Shown here: positions 7,955 through 16,956 of the stretch, piece after piece
Layout: every line of letters starts with the position of its first letter
Numbering within the stretch: position 1 is the stretch's first letter
Assembly: GCF_045223415.1 (NCBI RefSeq)
Contig: NZ_JBEQZJ010000010.1
Span: forward strand, 23,751-87,750
Length of the DNA stretch: 64,000 nucleotides
Direction of reading: 5' to 3'
Source: Hoskinsella mucinilytica
GTDB lineage: Bacteria > Bacillota_I > Bacilli_A > Erysipelotrichales > Erysipelotrichaceae
Translations under genes and position numbers: made by a program
Notes under the pieces: model-generated
Told to the model about the DNA's origin: nothing
What the model saw: only the letters and a program-made list of their open reading frames with translations
Databases searched by the model: none

Positions 7955-8722
7955 TTAAGTAATAAAAAAGCCATAACATTCTTTGTATTTATCATATTGA
8001 TGCAGTGCTTCTGAAAGGAGCACGGGAAAATCGCTTCGTTCCAACAATTCACGATCAACATTTTGAACATAATATATCAAACTACCATCTTCATCCACAA
8101 ACATGATAGAATAGCTTTTGATTTCTGTTTGATCATCATAAAAGATCGTATCCAAAGTATGAAAGGAAGCTACCATTTCTTCAACATTGGGATCATCCAT
8201 AACCTTCGTTACATCCATACTAAGTATCTTAATCTGATCCATGTTTCTATTATGATAAAAGTCATCTTTACTTTTTTCATCAATATCATCAAGATACATG
8301 GTATCTCCACAATAATCAAATTCAATTTTACAGGTTTCCAAATGTTCTTTGTCAATTTTTAGAAATTGTTCAAAGTTAAAGTCTTTCCAAGCTGTGGTTC
8401 CTTTTAAAAACTCTTCTTCATAATTATCATAAATGGCACCATCATATGCCTGCATTACTTCAAAGTAAAGACGTGGTTGATTACGATAAACACATTGCAT
8501 GGTATAGCTTTTTTCTTTAACGCTATATACGGCTTCTCCTACATCAAATTGAGATTCATATCCCGGATAGGTCGTTTGTAAATAGTTGATTAATTTTGTT
8601 TCTGCATTTTGTTTATCGAGAGGACGCCCTTTGATATCAATGATGATCCATATGACATTCACTACCAAAAAGATCAGAATCACAATTCCTAACAAATACT
8701 TCACAGATAACTTTTTCTTCAT
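7955..8722 (-). CDS. unrecognised membrane-anchored protein, 255 aa
   Basis: No family recognised. The N-terminus has a basic start (MKKKLSVK) and one hydrophobic segment (about 10-30), so the bulk should be outside the membrane. The rest is acidic and rich in D, E and Y, with few glycines. Good Shine-Dalgarno AAAGGAG lies seven bases before the ATG, and a perfect-stem terminator follows, so it appears to be a single-gene unit. It sits between mtnN (upstream) and the dnaD cluster. Its size and layout resemble other single-TM extracytoplasmic proteins in this window (YpmB-like, VanY-like), but no sequence relationship is evident by eye. Confidence 0.7.
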   Translation of the reverse strand: MKKKLSVKYLLGIVILIFLVVNVIWIIIDIKGRPLDKQNAETKLINYLQTTYPGYESQFDVGEAVYSVKEKSYTMQCVYRNQPRLYFEVMQAYDGAIYDNYEEEFLKGTTAWKDFNFEQFLKIDKEHLETCKIEFDYCGDTMYLDDIDEKSKDDFYHNRNMDQIKILSMDVTKVMDDPNVEEMVASFHTLDTIFYDDQTEIKSYSIMFVDEDGSLIYYVQNVDRELLERSDFPVLLSEALHQYDKYKECYGFFIT

Positions 8723-8749
8723 GTGTACTCCTTTCTGGCAGACTACACG

Positions 8750-8776
8750 AAAAAATGCGAATTACCATTTTCGCAT
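8750..8776 (-). terminator. terminator overlapping the mtnN stop
   Basis: Stem ATGCGA/TCGCAT, extendable with A-T pairs, with a loop that contains the mtnN stop codon, followed by TTTTTTC on the minus strand. The last codons of mtnN form the 5' arm. Confidence 0.7.
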
Positions 8777-9436
8777 GAATTCAAAACAAAATTGTGCGCT
8801 TCTCTCACTCGCATGTTTTGCATATTCTATAAAATCCATATGTGAGTCTTTATGACATGCAACATCGGATAGTGATCTTAATATCACAAATGGAATATGA
8901 TAATGCGTACATACCTGCGCAATCGCACCGGCTTCCATTTCCGCACACATTGCTTCGGGAAATTTCTGCATAAGCTGTTTTAGCTTTTCTTCGCCGGCTA
9001 TAAATTGATCCCCACTTGCTACCAACCCTTGATGTACCTTAACTTTGAGTCCTTCTAACACTTCTTTACATACTTGCAACAATGCTACATCAGCATCAAA
9101 ATACATACCGATACCTTCATCACCATCAACCGCACTCGTATCGAAATCATGTTGGACCACTCGTTCGCTTAAAACAGCATCTAAGATTTGTTCCTCCGGT
9201 TTTAATCCACCGGCTGTCCCGATATTGATGATGGCCTCCAAAGCATAATGTTCATTCAAAATCGTAGTAGACATTGCTGCATTTCCTTTGCCTACTCCAC
9301 TTTTCATAATAATGACGTTTTGTTTTGCTAAAGTTCCTTCATAAAACGTAATTCCGTGGATTTCTTTTTTGATGACTTCAGCTTGTTGTATGATGGCTTC
9401 CACTTCCAAATCCATTGCCGCAATGATTCCTATCAT
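8762..9436 (-). CDS. mtnN: 5'-methylthioadenosine/S-adenosylhomocysteine nucleosidase
   Basis: Hydrolyses SAH and MTA to adenine plus S-ribosylhomocysteine or methylthioribose, clearing inhibitors of methyltransferases. Family hallmarks present: GIIAAMDLEVEAI with the catalytic Glu, IINIGTAGGL, MEAGAIAQVC (ribose binding) and RSLSDVA with the catalytic Asp near the C-terminus. 224 residues is standard. The start overlaps the upstream methyltransferase stop by 4 bases, so removal of the methylation by-product is coupled to a SAM-dependent enzyme. A terminator closes the operon here, making mtnN the last gene of the yqeG-to-mtnN run. Confidence 0.95.
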   Translation of the reverse strand: MIGIIAAMDLEVEAIIQQAEVIKKEIHGITFYEGTLAKQNVIIMKSGVGKGNAAMSTTILNEHYALEAIINIGTAGGLKPEEQILDAVLSERVVQHDFDTSAVDGDEGIGMYFDADVALLQVCKEVLEGLKVKVHQGLVASGDQFIAGEEKLKQLMQKFPEAMCAEMEAGAIAQVCTHYHIPFVILRSLSDVACHKDSHMDFIEYAKHASERSAQFCFEFMRKW

Positions 9437-10140
9437 ATGTTCCCCTTTCTACAAATGAAAAATTGTTTTTCACCTTCACATACTCCTGCTTGTGTAAAAT
9501 CAGTAAAAATATCTACTTGAAAACCAAGTCGTTCTAATCGCTTTTTTATATCCATAGGATCATATACACGTTGGATATGCTGTTCCAAAGTTACTCTTCC
9601 TGCTTCATCATAAAATGCAAAATTTTGATAAACACGATCCTCAACAGCATAAATGGTCCATTGATATTCATGACCCATGATTTTTCCTGCTTCGTTATAT
9701 TCTTCTTCAAACTCGTCTAATCGATCCATTGAATGCATATCCATGATAAACACTCCTTGCTTCGATAAATGCGTATACACGCCTTTTAACATCTGATCAA
9801 CTTGTGCATCATTCAACAAATAATTAAAACTGTCACAAAGGCATAAGATACCATCATAGATATCCTGATCTTGAATATCGCTCATATCCATCACAGACCA
9901 ACGAATCAGCTCACTACCTGCTTTTTTCTTCGCTTCCTTAATCATATCTTCACTGATATCACTTGCCGATACTTCATATCCTTGTTTCGCAAGTGCGATG
10001 GTGATTTCACCACTCCCACAAGCAAGCTCCATCACCTTTCCTTTTGGAAGGTAGGTATGGATCAAAGAAACCCATGAGCTTGTTGCTTCATCATCTTTCA
10101 CTAAGGCATCATAATATTTCGCTAATGCTTGATACATCAT
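9433..10140 (-). CDS. class I SAM-dependent methyltransferase, substrate unknown
   Basis: 235 residues with the Rossmann-type motif I GKVMELACGSGEITIAL, motif II-like YEVSASDISEDMI and an acidic residue block DMSDIQDQDIYDGIL. The C-terminal half has a beta-rich region resembling the small methyltransferases found next to rsfS in Bacillus (YqeM group). Substrate cannot be inferred. It overlaps rsfS upstream and mtnN downstream by 4 bases each, which matches the yqeK-rsfS-yqeM order of B. subtilis. Confidence 0.85.
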   Translation of the reverse strand: MMYQALAKYYDALVKDDEATSSWVSLIHTYLPKGKVMELACGSGEITIALAKQGYEVSASDISEDMIKEAKKKAGSELIRWSVMDMSDIQDQDIYDGILCLCDSFNYLLNDAQVDQMLKGVYTHLSKQGVFIMDMHSMDRLDEFEEEYNEAGKIMGHEYQWTIYAVEDRVYQNFAFYDEAGRVTLEQHIQRVYDPMDIKKRLERLGFQVDIFTDFTQAGVCEGEKQFFICRKGNI

Positions 10141-10475
10141 AAGGAAAAATCCTTACAAGGAAGATCCGCATATAATTTTTCTAATTGAAAATGTTGACGT
10201 TCTTCATCCAAGAAAACATGAACGATGACAGTATGCAAGTCAACCAGCATCCATCTACTATCCTTATCTCCTTCTATGCTTCTCACAGAAAAGCCATGCT
10301 CCTTCACACGATCCGCAACATTATCCGCAATCGCATAAACCTGTCGTAGATTATTAGCGCTCGTAATGATCACATGATCAATGAATGGATTCAAAGAACT
10401 AAATTCATAGATGACAGGACGTTCTCCTTTTTTTTCATCAATTGCTTTTTTTATCACATCTAATAAGGTATTCAT
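10137..10475 (-). CDS. rsfS: ribosomal silencing factor RsfS
   Basis: 112-residue RsfS/Iojap protein, which binds uL14 on the 50S subunit and blocks subunit joining during starvation. Seen: VIYEFSSLNPFIDHVIIT, SVRSIEGDKDSRWMLVDLHT (with the typical W-x-L-x-D pattern) and the C-terminal VHVFLDEERQHFQLEKLY. It directly follows the nadD-yqeK stop and overlaps the methyltransferase, the conserved Firmicute arrangement. Confidence 0.94.
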   Translation of the reverse strand: MNTLLDVIKKAIDEKKGERPVIYEFSSLNPFIDHVIITSANNLRQVYAIADNVADRVKEHGFSVRSIEGDKDSRWMLVDLHTVIVHVFLDEERQHFQLEKLYADLPCKDFSL

Positions 10476-11501
10476 TTACGATATACTCCCTTCTTCTTTT
10501 AAATATTCCATTTGTTGTTGTTTTACCACTTCATATCCTTTGATCAAATTTTGTTTACTTAATAAAATCTCTTTTGACGAATCATATCCTCTGGAAGGAT
10601 CCAATTTATCTGCGATAAACAAAATACGTTCATAATCGTTTTGATTTCTTCCTTTGACATGATGATAAATACTATTTAGGATATCTTGATCTTTGATATA
10701 CAAGGTATGTTTTGCATAGTATGCCCCAAGATAGCCATGCCAAATCGGTGCTGCTTCCTTTAAGAAAGCCGGTAAATGATGTTTCATCCAAATGCGTTGT
10801 TTCTCTATTGGCATCTGTTTACAAACATCATGGACCAATCCCGCTGTATAGGCTTTTTTCTCATCTAAACCATGTGCTCTTGCCAGTTCTTCACATAACT
10901 TGGCTACGGATAAAGAGTGTTGATAACGCTTTTCGCTCATTTGCGAAGCGACGATTTCTTCAAAGTATAGACCATGAGCACCCATATAAATTCTAACCGT
11001 TTGTGGTAATTGATAAAGTTGTTTACCTTGTCGTATTTGAGACGAGCTCACTTGAATGAAAGGCATCTCAACTCGCTGAAAATCTGTGTCTAATATGATA
11101 TCTTCTATTCTTGAAAAAACATAAAAACGAACTTCTTTTTTTAATCTTTCATGTTCCTTCCATTGTGAAAACTGCTTCGCTTGATCATCGCCGATCAACC
11201 AACAAAAGGTATCTCTCGGAAAGCGTTTTTTTAATTCTCTGACAGTATCTATGGTATAAGAAACAGTAGCTCGTTCGCCCTCTAAAGTACAAAGCTTCAT
11301 ATGACGAAAAGGAGCAATTGCCAATGCGATCATATGACAGCGATCTTCAAAAGAGGCACTCTGTCGATGTTTTAATGGCGCATCCTTTGTAGGCATGAAC
11401 CATACTTCATCAATGGATAGTTTTTTCAATGCTGTTTTGGCAATTTGTAAATGCCCTTGATGGATAGGATCAAAGCTTCCTCCTAACACCGCAATTCTCA
11501 T
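10476..11501 (-). CDS. nadD: fused NadD adenylyltransferase and YqeK HD-domain hydrolase
   Basis: One 341-residue reading frame carries two activities that are separate genes in Bacillus. Residues 1-165 are nicotinate mononucleotide adenylyltransferase: nucleotide-binding VLGGSFDPIHQGHL and the closing VSSSQIRQG (ISSTxIR motif). The segment from about 185 is a YqeK-type HD domain: RYQHSLSVAKLCEELA and AGLVHDVCKQMP supply the H...HD metal ligands. YqeK proteins hydrolyse diadenosine tetraphosphate. The start at 11501 (ATG after GGGGATGT) is preferred to the GTG at 11507, which overlaps the yhbY stop. Followed directly by rsfS. Confidence 0.93.
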   Translation of the reverse strand: MRIAVLGGSFDPIHQGHLQIAKTALKKLSIDEVWFMPTKDAPLKHRQSASFEDRCHMIALAIAPFRHMKLCTLEGERATVSYTIDTVRELKKRFPRDTFCWLIGDDQAKQFSQWKEHERLKKEVRFYVFSRIEDIILDTDFQRVEMPFIQVSSSQIRQGKQLYQLPQTVRIYMGAHGLYFEEIVASQMSEKRYQHSLSVAKLCEELARAHGLDEKKAYTAGLVHDVCKQMPIEKQRIWMKHHLPAFLKEAAPIWHGYLGAYYAKHTLYIKDQDILNSIYHHVKGRNQNDYERILFIADKLDPSRGYDSSKEILLSKQNLIKGYEVVKQQQMEYLKEEGSIS

Positions 11502-11503
11502 GT

Positions 11504-11788
11504 TCACATCCCCAATTTATTCTTTTTACTTTTACGATATAGGATAAAGGTTCTTCCTATCACCTGTACAACATCGCTATGAGTTTGGGCACTTAATTCT
11601 ATCGCAGCTTCATTAGCGGATAATGCACATGTCTTTAATAAATTGATCTTTACCAACTCATGTGCCTCTAAAGAATCATTTACAGTCTTGATCATATTTT
11701 CGCTAATGGCATCCTTCCCGATTTGAAACAATGCTTTTCTTGTTTGTGCCAATCCTCTTAATTCACTTTTTTGTTTTCCTGTTAACAT
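11504..11788 (-). CDS. yhbY: YhbY-family CRM-domain RNA-binding protein
   Basis: 94 residues covering one CRM domain: MLTGKQKSELRGLAQ at the start, IGKDAISENMIKTVNDSLEA and LVKINLLKTCALS in the middle, VVQVIGRTFILYRKSKK at the end. YhbY-type proteins associate with pre-50S ribosomal particles. It sits between yqeH and nadD, exactly as yqeI (yhbY) does in Bacillus, and its start overlaps the last base of yqeH. Confidence 0.93.
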   Translation of the reverse strand: MLTGKQKSELRGLAQTRKALFQIGKDAISENMIKTVNDSLEAHELVKINLLKTCALSANEAAIELSAQTHSDVVQVIGRTFILYRKSKKNKLGM

Positions 11789-12867
11789 TAAATCATCGCC
11801 TTTCTGAAAGTCACACTGCTTTCTTTTGGTACATATACCTTCACATGTTCTACATTTCCACTAATACAAAACCAACCTAATCCATGAATCACGATATCCG
11901 TTTTCTCTTGGATATGATCCAAACCAAAGGTTTTCATTTCTGTATAATTATCACACATTGCCGGTGAGAGCAATTCATTGATATGCTCGCTCCACAATTG
12001 GTTTGCCTTTTCCTGTTTGCTTCTATGAATCTTTAAACGATCAGAGAAATAACAAACACAACTTACCGATGTACAACCTATGATATCCAAGCGAACCAAA
12101 CCTCCTACGGATAGTGTTTGATTCTCATATAACTGATAATTTCTTGCCTTTAAAGGTTTCAATGGTATGATGGTTTTTAACAATCGATCATCTACATGCG
12201 TCAAGATACTATCCATACGTGTAATACCCGGTGTATCATAAATGGTATATCCATCCATTTCGAGTTCATTAAAATCAAGTGTCGTTCCCGGATGACGAGA
12301 TACGGTCAATGTTTGATGGTCACACAATGCATTCAACAATGTGCTCTTCCCTGCATTTGCAGTTCCCATAACTATCACATCTCTGTTTTTACGATAATGA
12401 TCAATTGCATATTGTACTTCTTCAATAGAAGCATTATCGTCTCTTTTCGCATGTTGTGCCAAATCACCGCAAATCACGATTCCCGAAACAACAATACCTT
12501 CTTGTTTCAATCGAGACATAATGAAATTACATAACTTCTCATTTCCTACGCTGATCGGTAATAGATCTCGTTTGGTCGCAACCATCACGATATCTTTCCC
12601 CATTAAATGGCGATTCAATCCATGAATGAGGTTTGCTTCAAAGTCAAATAGATCAACCACCCATAAGATTAAAGCATCCATCTCTGCTATTTTTCTTAAT
12701 ACAGCATCACCATCTACACCCTGTTTCATGCTGATCATAACATCATCATAATGTGTGATACGAAAACATCTTTGACAATAATCTGCCTCTTCTTTCGGTG
12801 TATAACCAATGGCGTTTTTATCCATTGTCTGTAGGATTGCCCCACAGCCTTTACATTTCTTATTCAT
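11788..12867 (-). CDS. yqeH: YqeH circularly permuted GTPase for 30S assembly
   Basis: Ribosome biogenesis GTPase. An N-terminal zinc finger (CKGCGAIL ... YCQRCF) precedes the permuted G motifs in the order G4 (ATKRDLLP), G1 (GTANAGKSTLLNAL) and G3 (YDTPG), followed by a C-terminal RNA-binding region with CTSVSCVCYFSD. 359 residues matches the family. The second of two adjacent ATG codons (12867) has the better spacing to AAAGGAG; the first (12870) is the alternative. It overlaps the end of yqeG by about 8 bases. Confidence 0.94.
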   Translation of the reverse strand: MNKKCKGCGAILQTMDKNAIGYTPKEEADYCQRCFRITHYDDVMISMKQGVDGDAVLRKIAEMDALILWVVDLFDFEANLIHGLNRHLMGKDIVMVATKRDLLPISVGNEKLCNFIMSRLKQEGIVVSGIVICGDLAQHAKRDDNASIEEVQYAIDHYRKNRDVIVMGTANAGKSTLLNALCDHQTLTVSRHPGTTLDFNELEMDGYTIYDTPGITRMDSILTHVDDRLLKTIIPLKPLKARNYQLYENQTLSVGGLVRLDIIGCTSVSCVCYFSDRLKIHRSKQEKANQLWSEHINELLSPAMCDNYTEMKTFGLDHIQEKTDIVIHGLGWFCISGNVEHVKVYVPKESSVTFRKAMI

Positions 12868-13384
12868 CATAAACTCCTTTCGTTAGACGTTGTTTCTTTT
12901 CCAGTCTGGCAAATACAATCGCTTCCAATTTACGATTCATTTTTGTACAAGCAAGATCCCTGGTTACGACCGGAGCCGTAAGAATCGTATGTAATCCAAC
13001 AACATTTGCCCCTAAAACATCGGTCATCAGCTGATCTCCAAGCACAGCAATCTGACTTTTCTTTATCTTATAGTGTTTCATCATCTTCCAATAGGTCAAT
13101 GGTAATGGTTTCATCGCAAACGAATAATAGGGATACCCCAATTCTTTCGCAAAGGTATTCACACGTTCCTCTACATTATTGGAAATAAAAACAATTTGAA
13201 TACCCGCTTGCGCTATGGAAGTTAAAAACATACGCACTTCCTCATTAGGTAGCGCTTCATCATGAGCCACCAACGTATTATCAATATCACAAATCAATAA
13301 TTTGATGCCATGTTCAAGCAAATACTGTGGTCTTAATGCATTAAATCTATGTATATAATAATCGGGGGTAAATAATCCTAGCAT
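12860..13384 (-). CDS. yqeG: YqeG-type HAD phosphatase
   Basis: HAD-superfamily (IIIA) hydrolase. Motif I is LLICDIDNTLVAHDE with the nucleophilic and acid/base Asp pair, motif II Ser/Thr is in IVFISNN, and the late acidic motif is in IAVLGDQLMTDVLGA. The family includes YqeG of Bacillus and eukaryotic PTPMT-like GEP4 relatives; the physiological substrate in Firmicutes is not settled. It leads the conserved yqeG-yqeH-yhbY-nadD-yqeK-rsfS block. The ATG at 13384 sits at normal distance from AAAGGAG; the one at 13390 is too close. Confidence 0.9.
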   Translation of the reverse strand: MLGLFTPDYYIHRFNALRPQYLLEHGIKLLICDIDNTLVAHDEALPNEEVRMFLTSIAQAGIQIVFISNNVEERVNTFAKELGYPYYSFAMKPLPLTYWKMMKHYKIKKSQIAVLGDQLMTDVLGANVVGLHTILTAPVVTRDLACTKMNRKLEAIVFARLEKKQRLTKGVYDE

Positions 13385-13472
13385 ATGCATAACTCCTTTA
13401 AAAACATCATCATTAGTTTATCATATTTTTTCTAAATTGAATAGAAAAAGTATTCATTGTCATAACCATCAA

Positions 13473-13494
13473 AAAAGCTGATCTCTCAGCTTTT
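13473..13494 (-). terminator. terminator of the glucose PTS operon
   Basis: Stem AAAAGCTGA/TCAGCTTTT with a short loop, followed by a T-rich stretch on the minus strand. The 5' arm lies in the last codons of the antiterminator gene. Confidence 0.75.
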
Positions 13495-14331
13495 ACTTTG
13501 TTTTTCTAACTCACTTGTTCGTATTCTTTCGATATGCAGTGCTAAATAGCCAATCTCTACATCACTGACTTCTTTTTTTAATGCTTTAGATAAATCTTTA
13601 CCAATTTGTTTTGCGGTATCATAAGCATACGGGAATTTTTCAGAAATAAACTCATTTACATCGACTTGAAGCTTTTCACCAGTCTGCAATCGCCACAACA
13701 GAAATTTCATATGATTCATCAATCGAATATAAGACATAGAATTCATATCAATGTTGATATGAAAATCTTTTTCTACCTGTTCAATGCTTTCCTTTATGAT
13801 AATTGCCGCTTGCATCGATTCACTTACCTTTTCACTGCTCAATGCAGAATGAACATGTAACGTAATATATCCGATTTCATCTTCACTGATTTCTACGCCA
13901 CATGCTTCCTTAATGATTTTTTTACCTTCTAAGGCAACCTCATACTCATCATGGAATAGTAAGTTGATTTCATTGGCGAAGGGATTGGAAATCACCAAAT
14001 TTTGTTTCATTCGTTCTAAGGAAAACGCGATGTGGTCTGCAAGTGGCAACAAAATATTCGTATCGACCTTTTCAAAACGCTTGGAAGCGATATGAAGGAT
14101 CTTTGCGGAAATTTCAATGAACACAGGATCAACACTGTCGATGATTTCCATAGCATCGCCTTTGTCATTGCTTTTAGAAAAGCGAAATACGTCCATCCAA
14201 TCTTCATAGATAAAGGTTTCCATAGGCTTGCGATGAAAGCCGATTCCCTTTCCGACAAAGATGATCTGTTCCTGATGGCTGTCCGTCACCAGAACACTAT
14301 TATTATTTAAGACTCTTTGTATCTGATACAT
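13486..14331 (-). CDS. BglG/GlcT-family transcription antiterminator (PTS operon 1)
   Basis: 281 residues: an N-terminal CAT RNA-binding domain (about 1-60; MYQIQRVLNNNSVLV, VGKGIGFHRK) followed by two PTS regulation domains. PRD1 (about 70-170) has DHIAFSLERM and GYITLHVHSA; PRD2 (about 175-277) has INHM-like LMNHMKFLLWRL and GYLALHIERI. Such proteins bind a RAT hairpin in the leader RNA and block a terminator when their PRD histidines are dephosphorylated by sugar flux. It is the last gene of the ptsG operon, and a RAT-terminator leader precedes ptsG, so it is the obvious regulator of this operon. A paralogue lies at 56428. Confidence 0.93.
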   Translation of the reverse strand: MYQIQRVLNNNSVLVTDSHQEQIIFVGKGIGFHRKPMETFIYEDWMDVFRFSKSNDKGDAMEIIDSVDPVFIEISAKILHIASKRFEKVDTNILLPLADHIAFSLERMKQNLVISNPFANEINLLFHDEYEVALEGKKIIKEACGVEISEDEIGYITLHVHSALSSEKVSESMQAAIIIKESIEQVEKDFHINIDMNSMSYIRLMNHMKFLLWRLQTGEKLQVDVNEFISEKFPYAYDTAKQIGKDLSKALKKEVSDVEIGYLALHIERIRTSELEKQSKS

Positions 14332-14371
14332 AAGACACCCCTTTCAGATTACCTTTTTATTGTATCATGAA

Positions 14372-14845
14372 TTAACAAAATTCCAAAAACATTTCACCGG
14401 TTTTTTTCGATCCCAAGTGTTTTTTTATTGTTAATCCATCAGGAAGTGTTGTCACAATGACCATCATTGCCTCACTTGGCGCATGCGACTTGATAAAATC
14501 CAAATCTGCGTGCCATAATAGCTCCCCTGTTTTGACATTGCTTCCTTGCTTAACCAGCACCTCAAATCCTTCTCCATTTAAATTAACCGTGTCTATACCA
14601 AAATGCATGAGCACTTCCACACCGTTTTCTAATTTTAAACCAAGAGCATGCTTGGTAGGAAATACCATGGTAACCTCTGCATCACATGGCGCATAAATAT
14701 CACCATGTTTTGGTATTACCATAACACCATCACCCATCATTTTTTGAGAAAACACTTCATCTTTGGCTTCCGTGATATCCTTGACTTCTCCCAAGCAGAT
14801 ACCTTGAAGCTCTATGACTTTATTCTTTTTACGAAACAATCCCAT
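14372..14845 (-). CDS. crr: PTS glucose-type EIIA component
   Basis: 157-residue stand-alone IIA(Glc). The phosphorylated histidine is H81 in VLMHFGIDTVNL, with partner H66 in PTKHALGL; both family blocks are intact. It accepts phosphate from HPr and passes it to the IIB cysteine of the neighbouring permease, which lacks its own IIA domain. Lies between an RDD membrane protein and the antiterminator in one operon, with AGGAG nine bases upstream of the ATG. Confidence 0.93.
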   Translation of the reverse strand: MGLFRKKNKVIELQGICLGEVKDITEAKDEVFSQKMMGDGVMVIPKHGDIYAPCDAEVTMVFPTKHALGLKLENGVEVLMHFGIDTVNLNGEGFEVLVKQGSNVKTGELLWHADLDFIKSHAPSEAMMVIVTTLPDGLTIKKHLGSKKTGEMFLEFC

Positions 14846-14857
14846 ATTCTTAATCTC

Positions 14858-15277
14858 CTATCTTACATCTGTATTCAACAGCATATCATGTCCCACGCAT
14901 AACACCAAACGTCTTGCCTTTACACTTTCTATCAAAGTATAAAGGATATCCAAAGGAACCAAGAACATGATGAAGGAAAACTTCATAACACATTCCCTTA
15001 AGAAGCTTTGAAACCATGTACGCTTCTTCCCGTTGATATTGACCACACGTAGATGAAACAACGCCTTACCAATCGTTTGTCCATCCTGTTTCGTTGGTAG
15101 ATAAATGAATAGAAAGAAGATGGTAAGTAATGCACACAATAGCATATAATTTGCTTTTGATGCCATTTCTGGATCCATCAAGAATACCTTGTAGGAAAAC
15201 AGAAAGAGATTGCATAAGACAACGGCGATGACAAGATCAATGAGATAAGCGCACATGCGTTTCATATATAGCTTCAT
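14858..15277 (-). CDS. RDD-family membrane protein in the PTS operon
   Basis: 139 residues with three probable TM helices (about 10-30, 40-60 and 95-115). The RDD features are present: RMCAYLIDLVIA near the start (R...D) and QTIGKALFHLRVVNINGKK in the second half. RDD proteins are poorly understood; some act in ion or solute exchange. It is placed 10 bases after the permease stop and 12 bases before crr, so it must be co-transcribed with the glucose PTS. Strong AGGAGG ribosome binding site. Confidence 0.85.
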   Translation of the reverse strand: MKLYMKRMCAYLIDLVIAVVLCNLFLFSYKVFLMDPEMASKANYMLLCALLTIFFLFIYLPTKQDGQTIGKALFHLRVVNINGKKRTWFQSFLRECVMKFSFIMFLVPLDILYTLIESVKARRLVLCVGHDMLLNTDVR

Positions 15278-15286
15278 AATATCCTC

Positions 15287-16888
15287 CTATTGTTTAGATA
15301 GATAATCTTCTAAATCTGATTTAATGACAGTAACTCTAGGCCCATAAATAACCTGAATACCATTTCCTTTTTTGATCACTCCTGCAGCACCACTTGCTTT
15401 TAAGACATCTTCTTTTACCAGAGATGCATCTACGACCGTGGTACGAAGACGTGTTGCACAACAATCTACATCACTAATGTTTTCTTTTCCGCCTAGACCT
15501 TCTGCGATCATTGCGGAAACACTATCTTGTGTAGGTTTGTTTTCAATTGCTTCATTGGTTTCTTTTTTCGCATTTACATCAGCTCTTGTATATAGTTTCG
15601 TTTCTTCACTATCTTCTTCTCTACCTGGTGTTTTCAAATTCAATTTTTTGATCAAAAAGCTAAATAAGAAGTAATATACGATAAAGTAACCAATACCGAC
15701 CAATACGATCATGATCCAATTTGTTTTTGCATTGCCCTGTAGAATACCAAACAAGAACATATCGATCAAGCCACCGGAGAAGGTCATACCTACACCGACA
15801 TTCAATATATGCATCAACATGTAAGCAAGTCCTGCGAACACACAATGGATGATATAAAGCAGAGGTGCAACAAACAGGAAGGTAAATTCAATTGGTTCTG
15901 TGATACCGGTTAACATACTTGTCAATGCTGCGGAAATCAATAATCCACCTACGATTTTGCGTTTTTCAGGTTTCGCACAACGATACATTGCAAGAGCAGC
16001 TCCTGGAAGTCCAAAGATCATCAATGGGAATTTTCCTGACATAAAGCGGGTTGCTTCTACGCTAAATCTTACTGTATTTGGATCAGCTAATTGTGCAAAG
16101 AAGATATTTTGTGCACCTTCGATAGTTTTTCCAGCTACCATCATGGTACCACCGACACCTGTTTGCCAGAAAGGTAGATAGAATACATGATGTAAACCAA
16201 ATGGGATCAATGCACGTTCCATCACTCCATAAATGAAGGTACCGAAGTATCCGGATCCTCTTACGACATCACCGATGGCATAAATTCCTTCTTGAATAAA
16301 TGGCCAGATGTAGAACATTGCGATACCTACGAATAGATATACAATAGCAGTTATGATTGGTACAAATCTTGTTCCTCCGAAGAAGCTCAATACTTGTGGT
16401 AACTTGATCTTATAAAATTTATTGTGTAATGCCGCAACACCAAGACCTACGATGATACCACCAAACACACCCATTTGAAGTGATGTGATACCAACGACAG
16501 AAGTAACTGATCCATTTGGAAGGGTTGCTGCTGCACCAGTAATATCCAGCATAGCGCCAATGGCAGTATGCATGATGAAGAACCCTATGGCACCGGCAAG
16601 AGCCGCTACTTCTTTTTCTTTCTTAGCCATACCAATGGCAACCCCCATCGCAAAGATGATCGGTAGATTGGCAAATACAATATCACCTGCGCTACTCATA
16701 ACCTTTAAAATCGCATATAAGAAGGTACCCTCACCAAGAATCGCTTGTAAATGATATGCCTCTACCATCGTGGCATTTGTGAAGGAACCACCAATTCCTA
16801 AGAATAATCCAGCAACCGGAAGAATGGCGATTGGTAACATGAAGCTACGTCCTACTCGCTGTAGAACTCCAAAAATTTTGTCTTTCAT
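15287..16888 (-). CDS. PTS EIICB permease, glucose/N-acetylglucosamine/maltose subfamily
   Basis: 533 residues. The N-terminal IIC domain (1-430) has about ten TM segments and starts with FGVLQRVGRSFMLPIAILPV, typical of PtsG/NagE/MalX permeases; GITEPIEFTFLFVAP is the conserved sugar-pathway block. A charged linker leads to the IIB domain (about 450-533) with phosphorylated Cys in ISDVDCCATRLR. No IIA domain is fused; the operon supplies a separate crr. The sequence does not settle which sugar is carried; glucose is the most likely given a GlcT-like antiterminator in the operon. Expression should depend on the cre and RAT elements upstream. Confidence 0.92.
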   Translation of the reverse strand: MKDKIFGVLQRVGRSFMLPIAILPVAGLFLGIGGSFTNATMVEAYHLQAILGEGTFLYAILKVMSSAGDIVFANLPIIFAMGVAIGMAKKEKEVAALAGAIGFFIMHTAIGAMLDITGAAATLPNGSVTSVVGITSLQMGVFGGIIVGLGVAALHNKFYKIKLPQVLSFFGGTRFVPIITAIVYLFVGIAMFYIWPFIQEGIYAIGDVVRGSGYFGTFIYGVMERALIPFGLHHVFYLPFWQTGVGGTMMVAGKTIEGAQNIFFAQLADPNTVRFSVEATRFMSGKFPLMIFGLPGAALAMYRCAKPEKRKIVGGLLISAALTSMLTGITEPIEFTFLFVAPLLYIIHCVFAGLAYMLMHILNVGVGMTFSGGLIDMFLFGILQGNAKTNWIMIVLVGIGYFIVYYFLFSFLIKKLNLKTPGREEDSEETKLYTRADVNAKKETNEAIENKPTQDSVSAMIAEGLGGKENISDVDCCATRLRTTVVDASLVKEDVLKASGAAGVIKKGNGIQVIYGPRVTVIKSDLEDYLSKQ

Positions 16889-16956
16889 TTGTTTTTTCTC
16901 CTTTTCTATCGGTAAAACTGACGGGTGCCTTCGTTGAACGCGCGCTATTCAACAAC

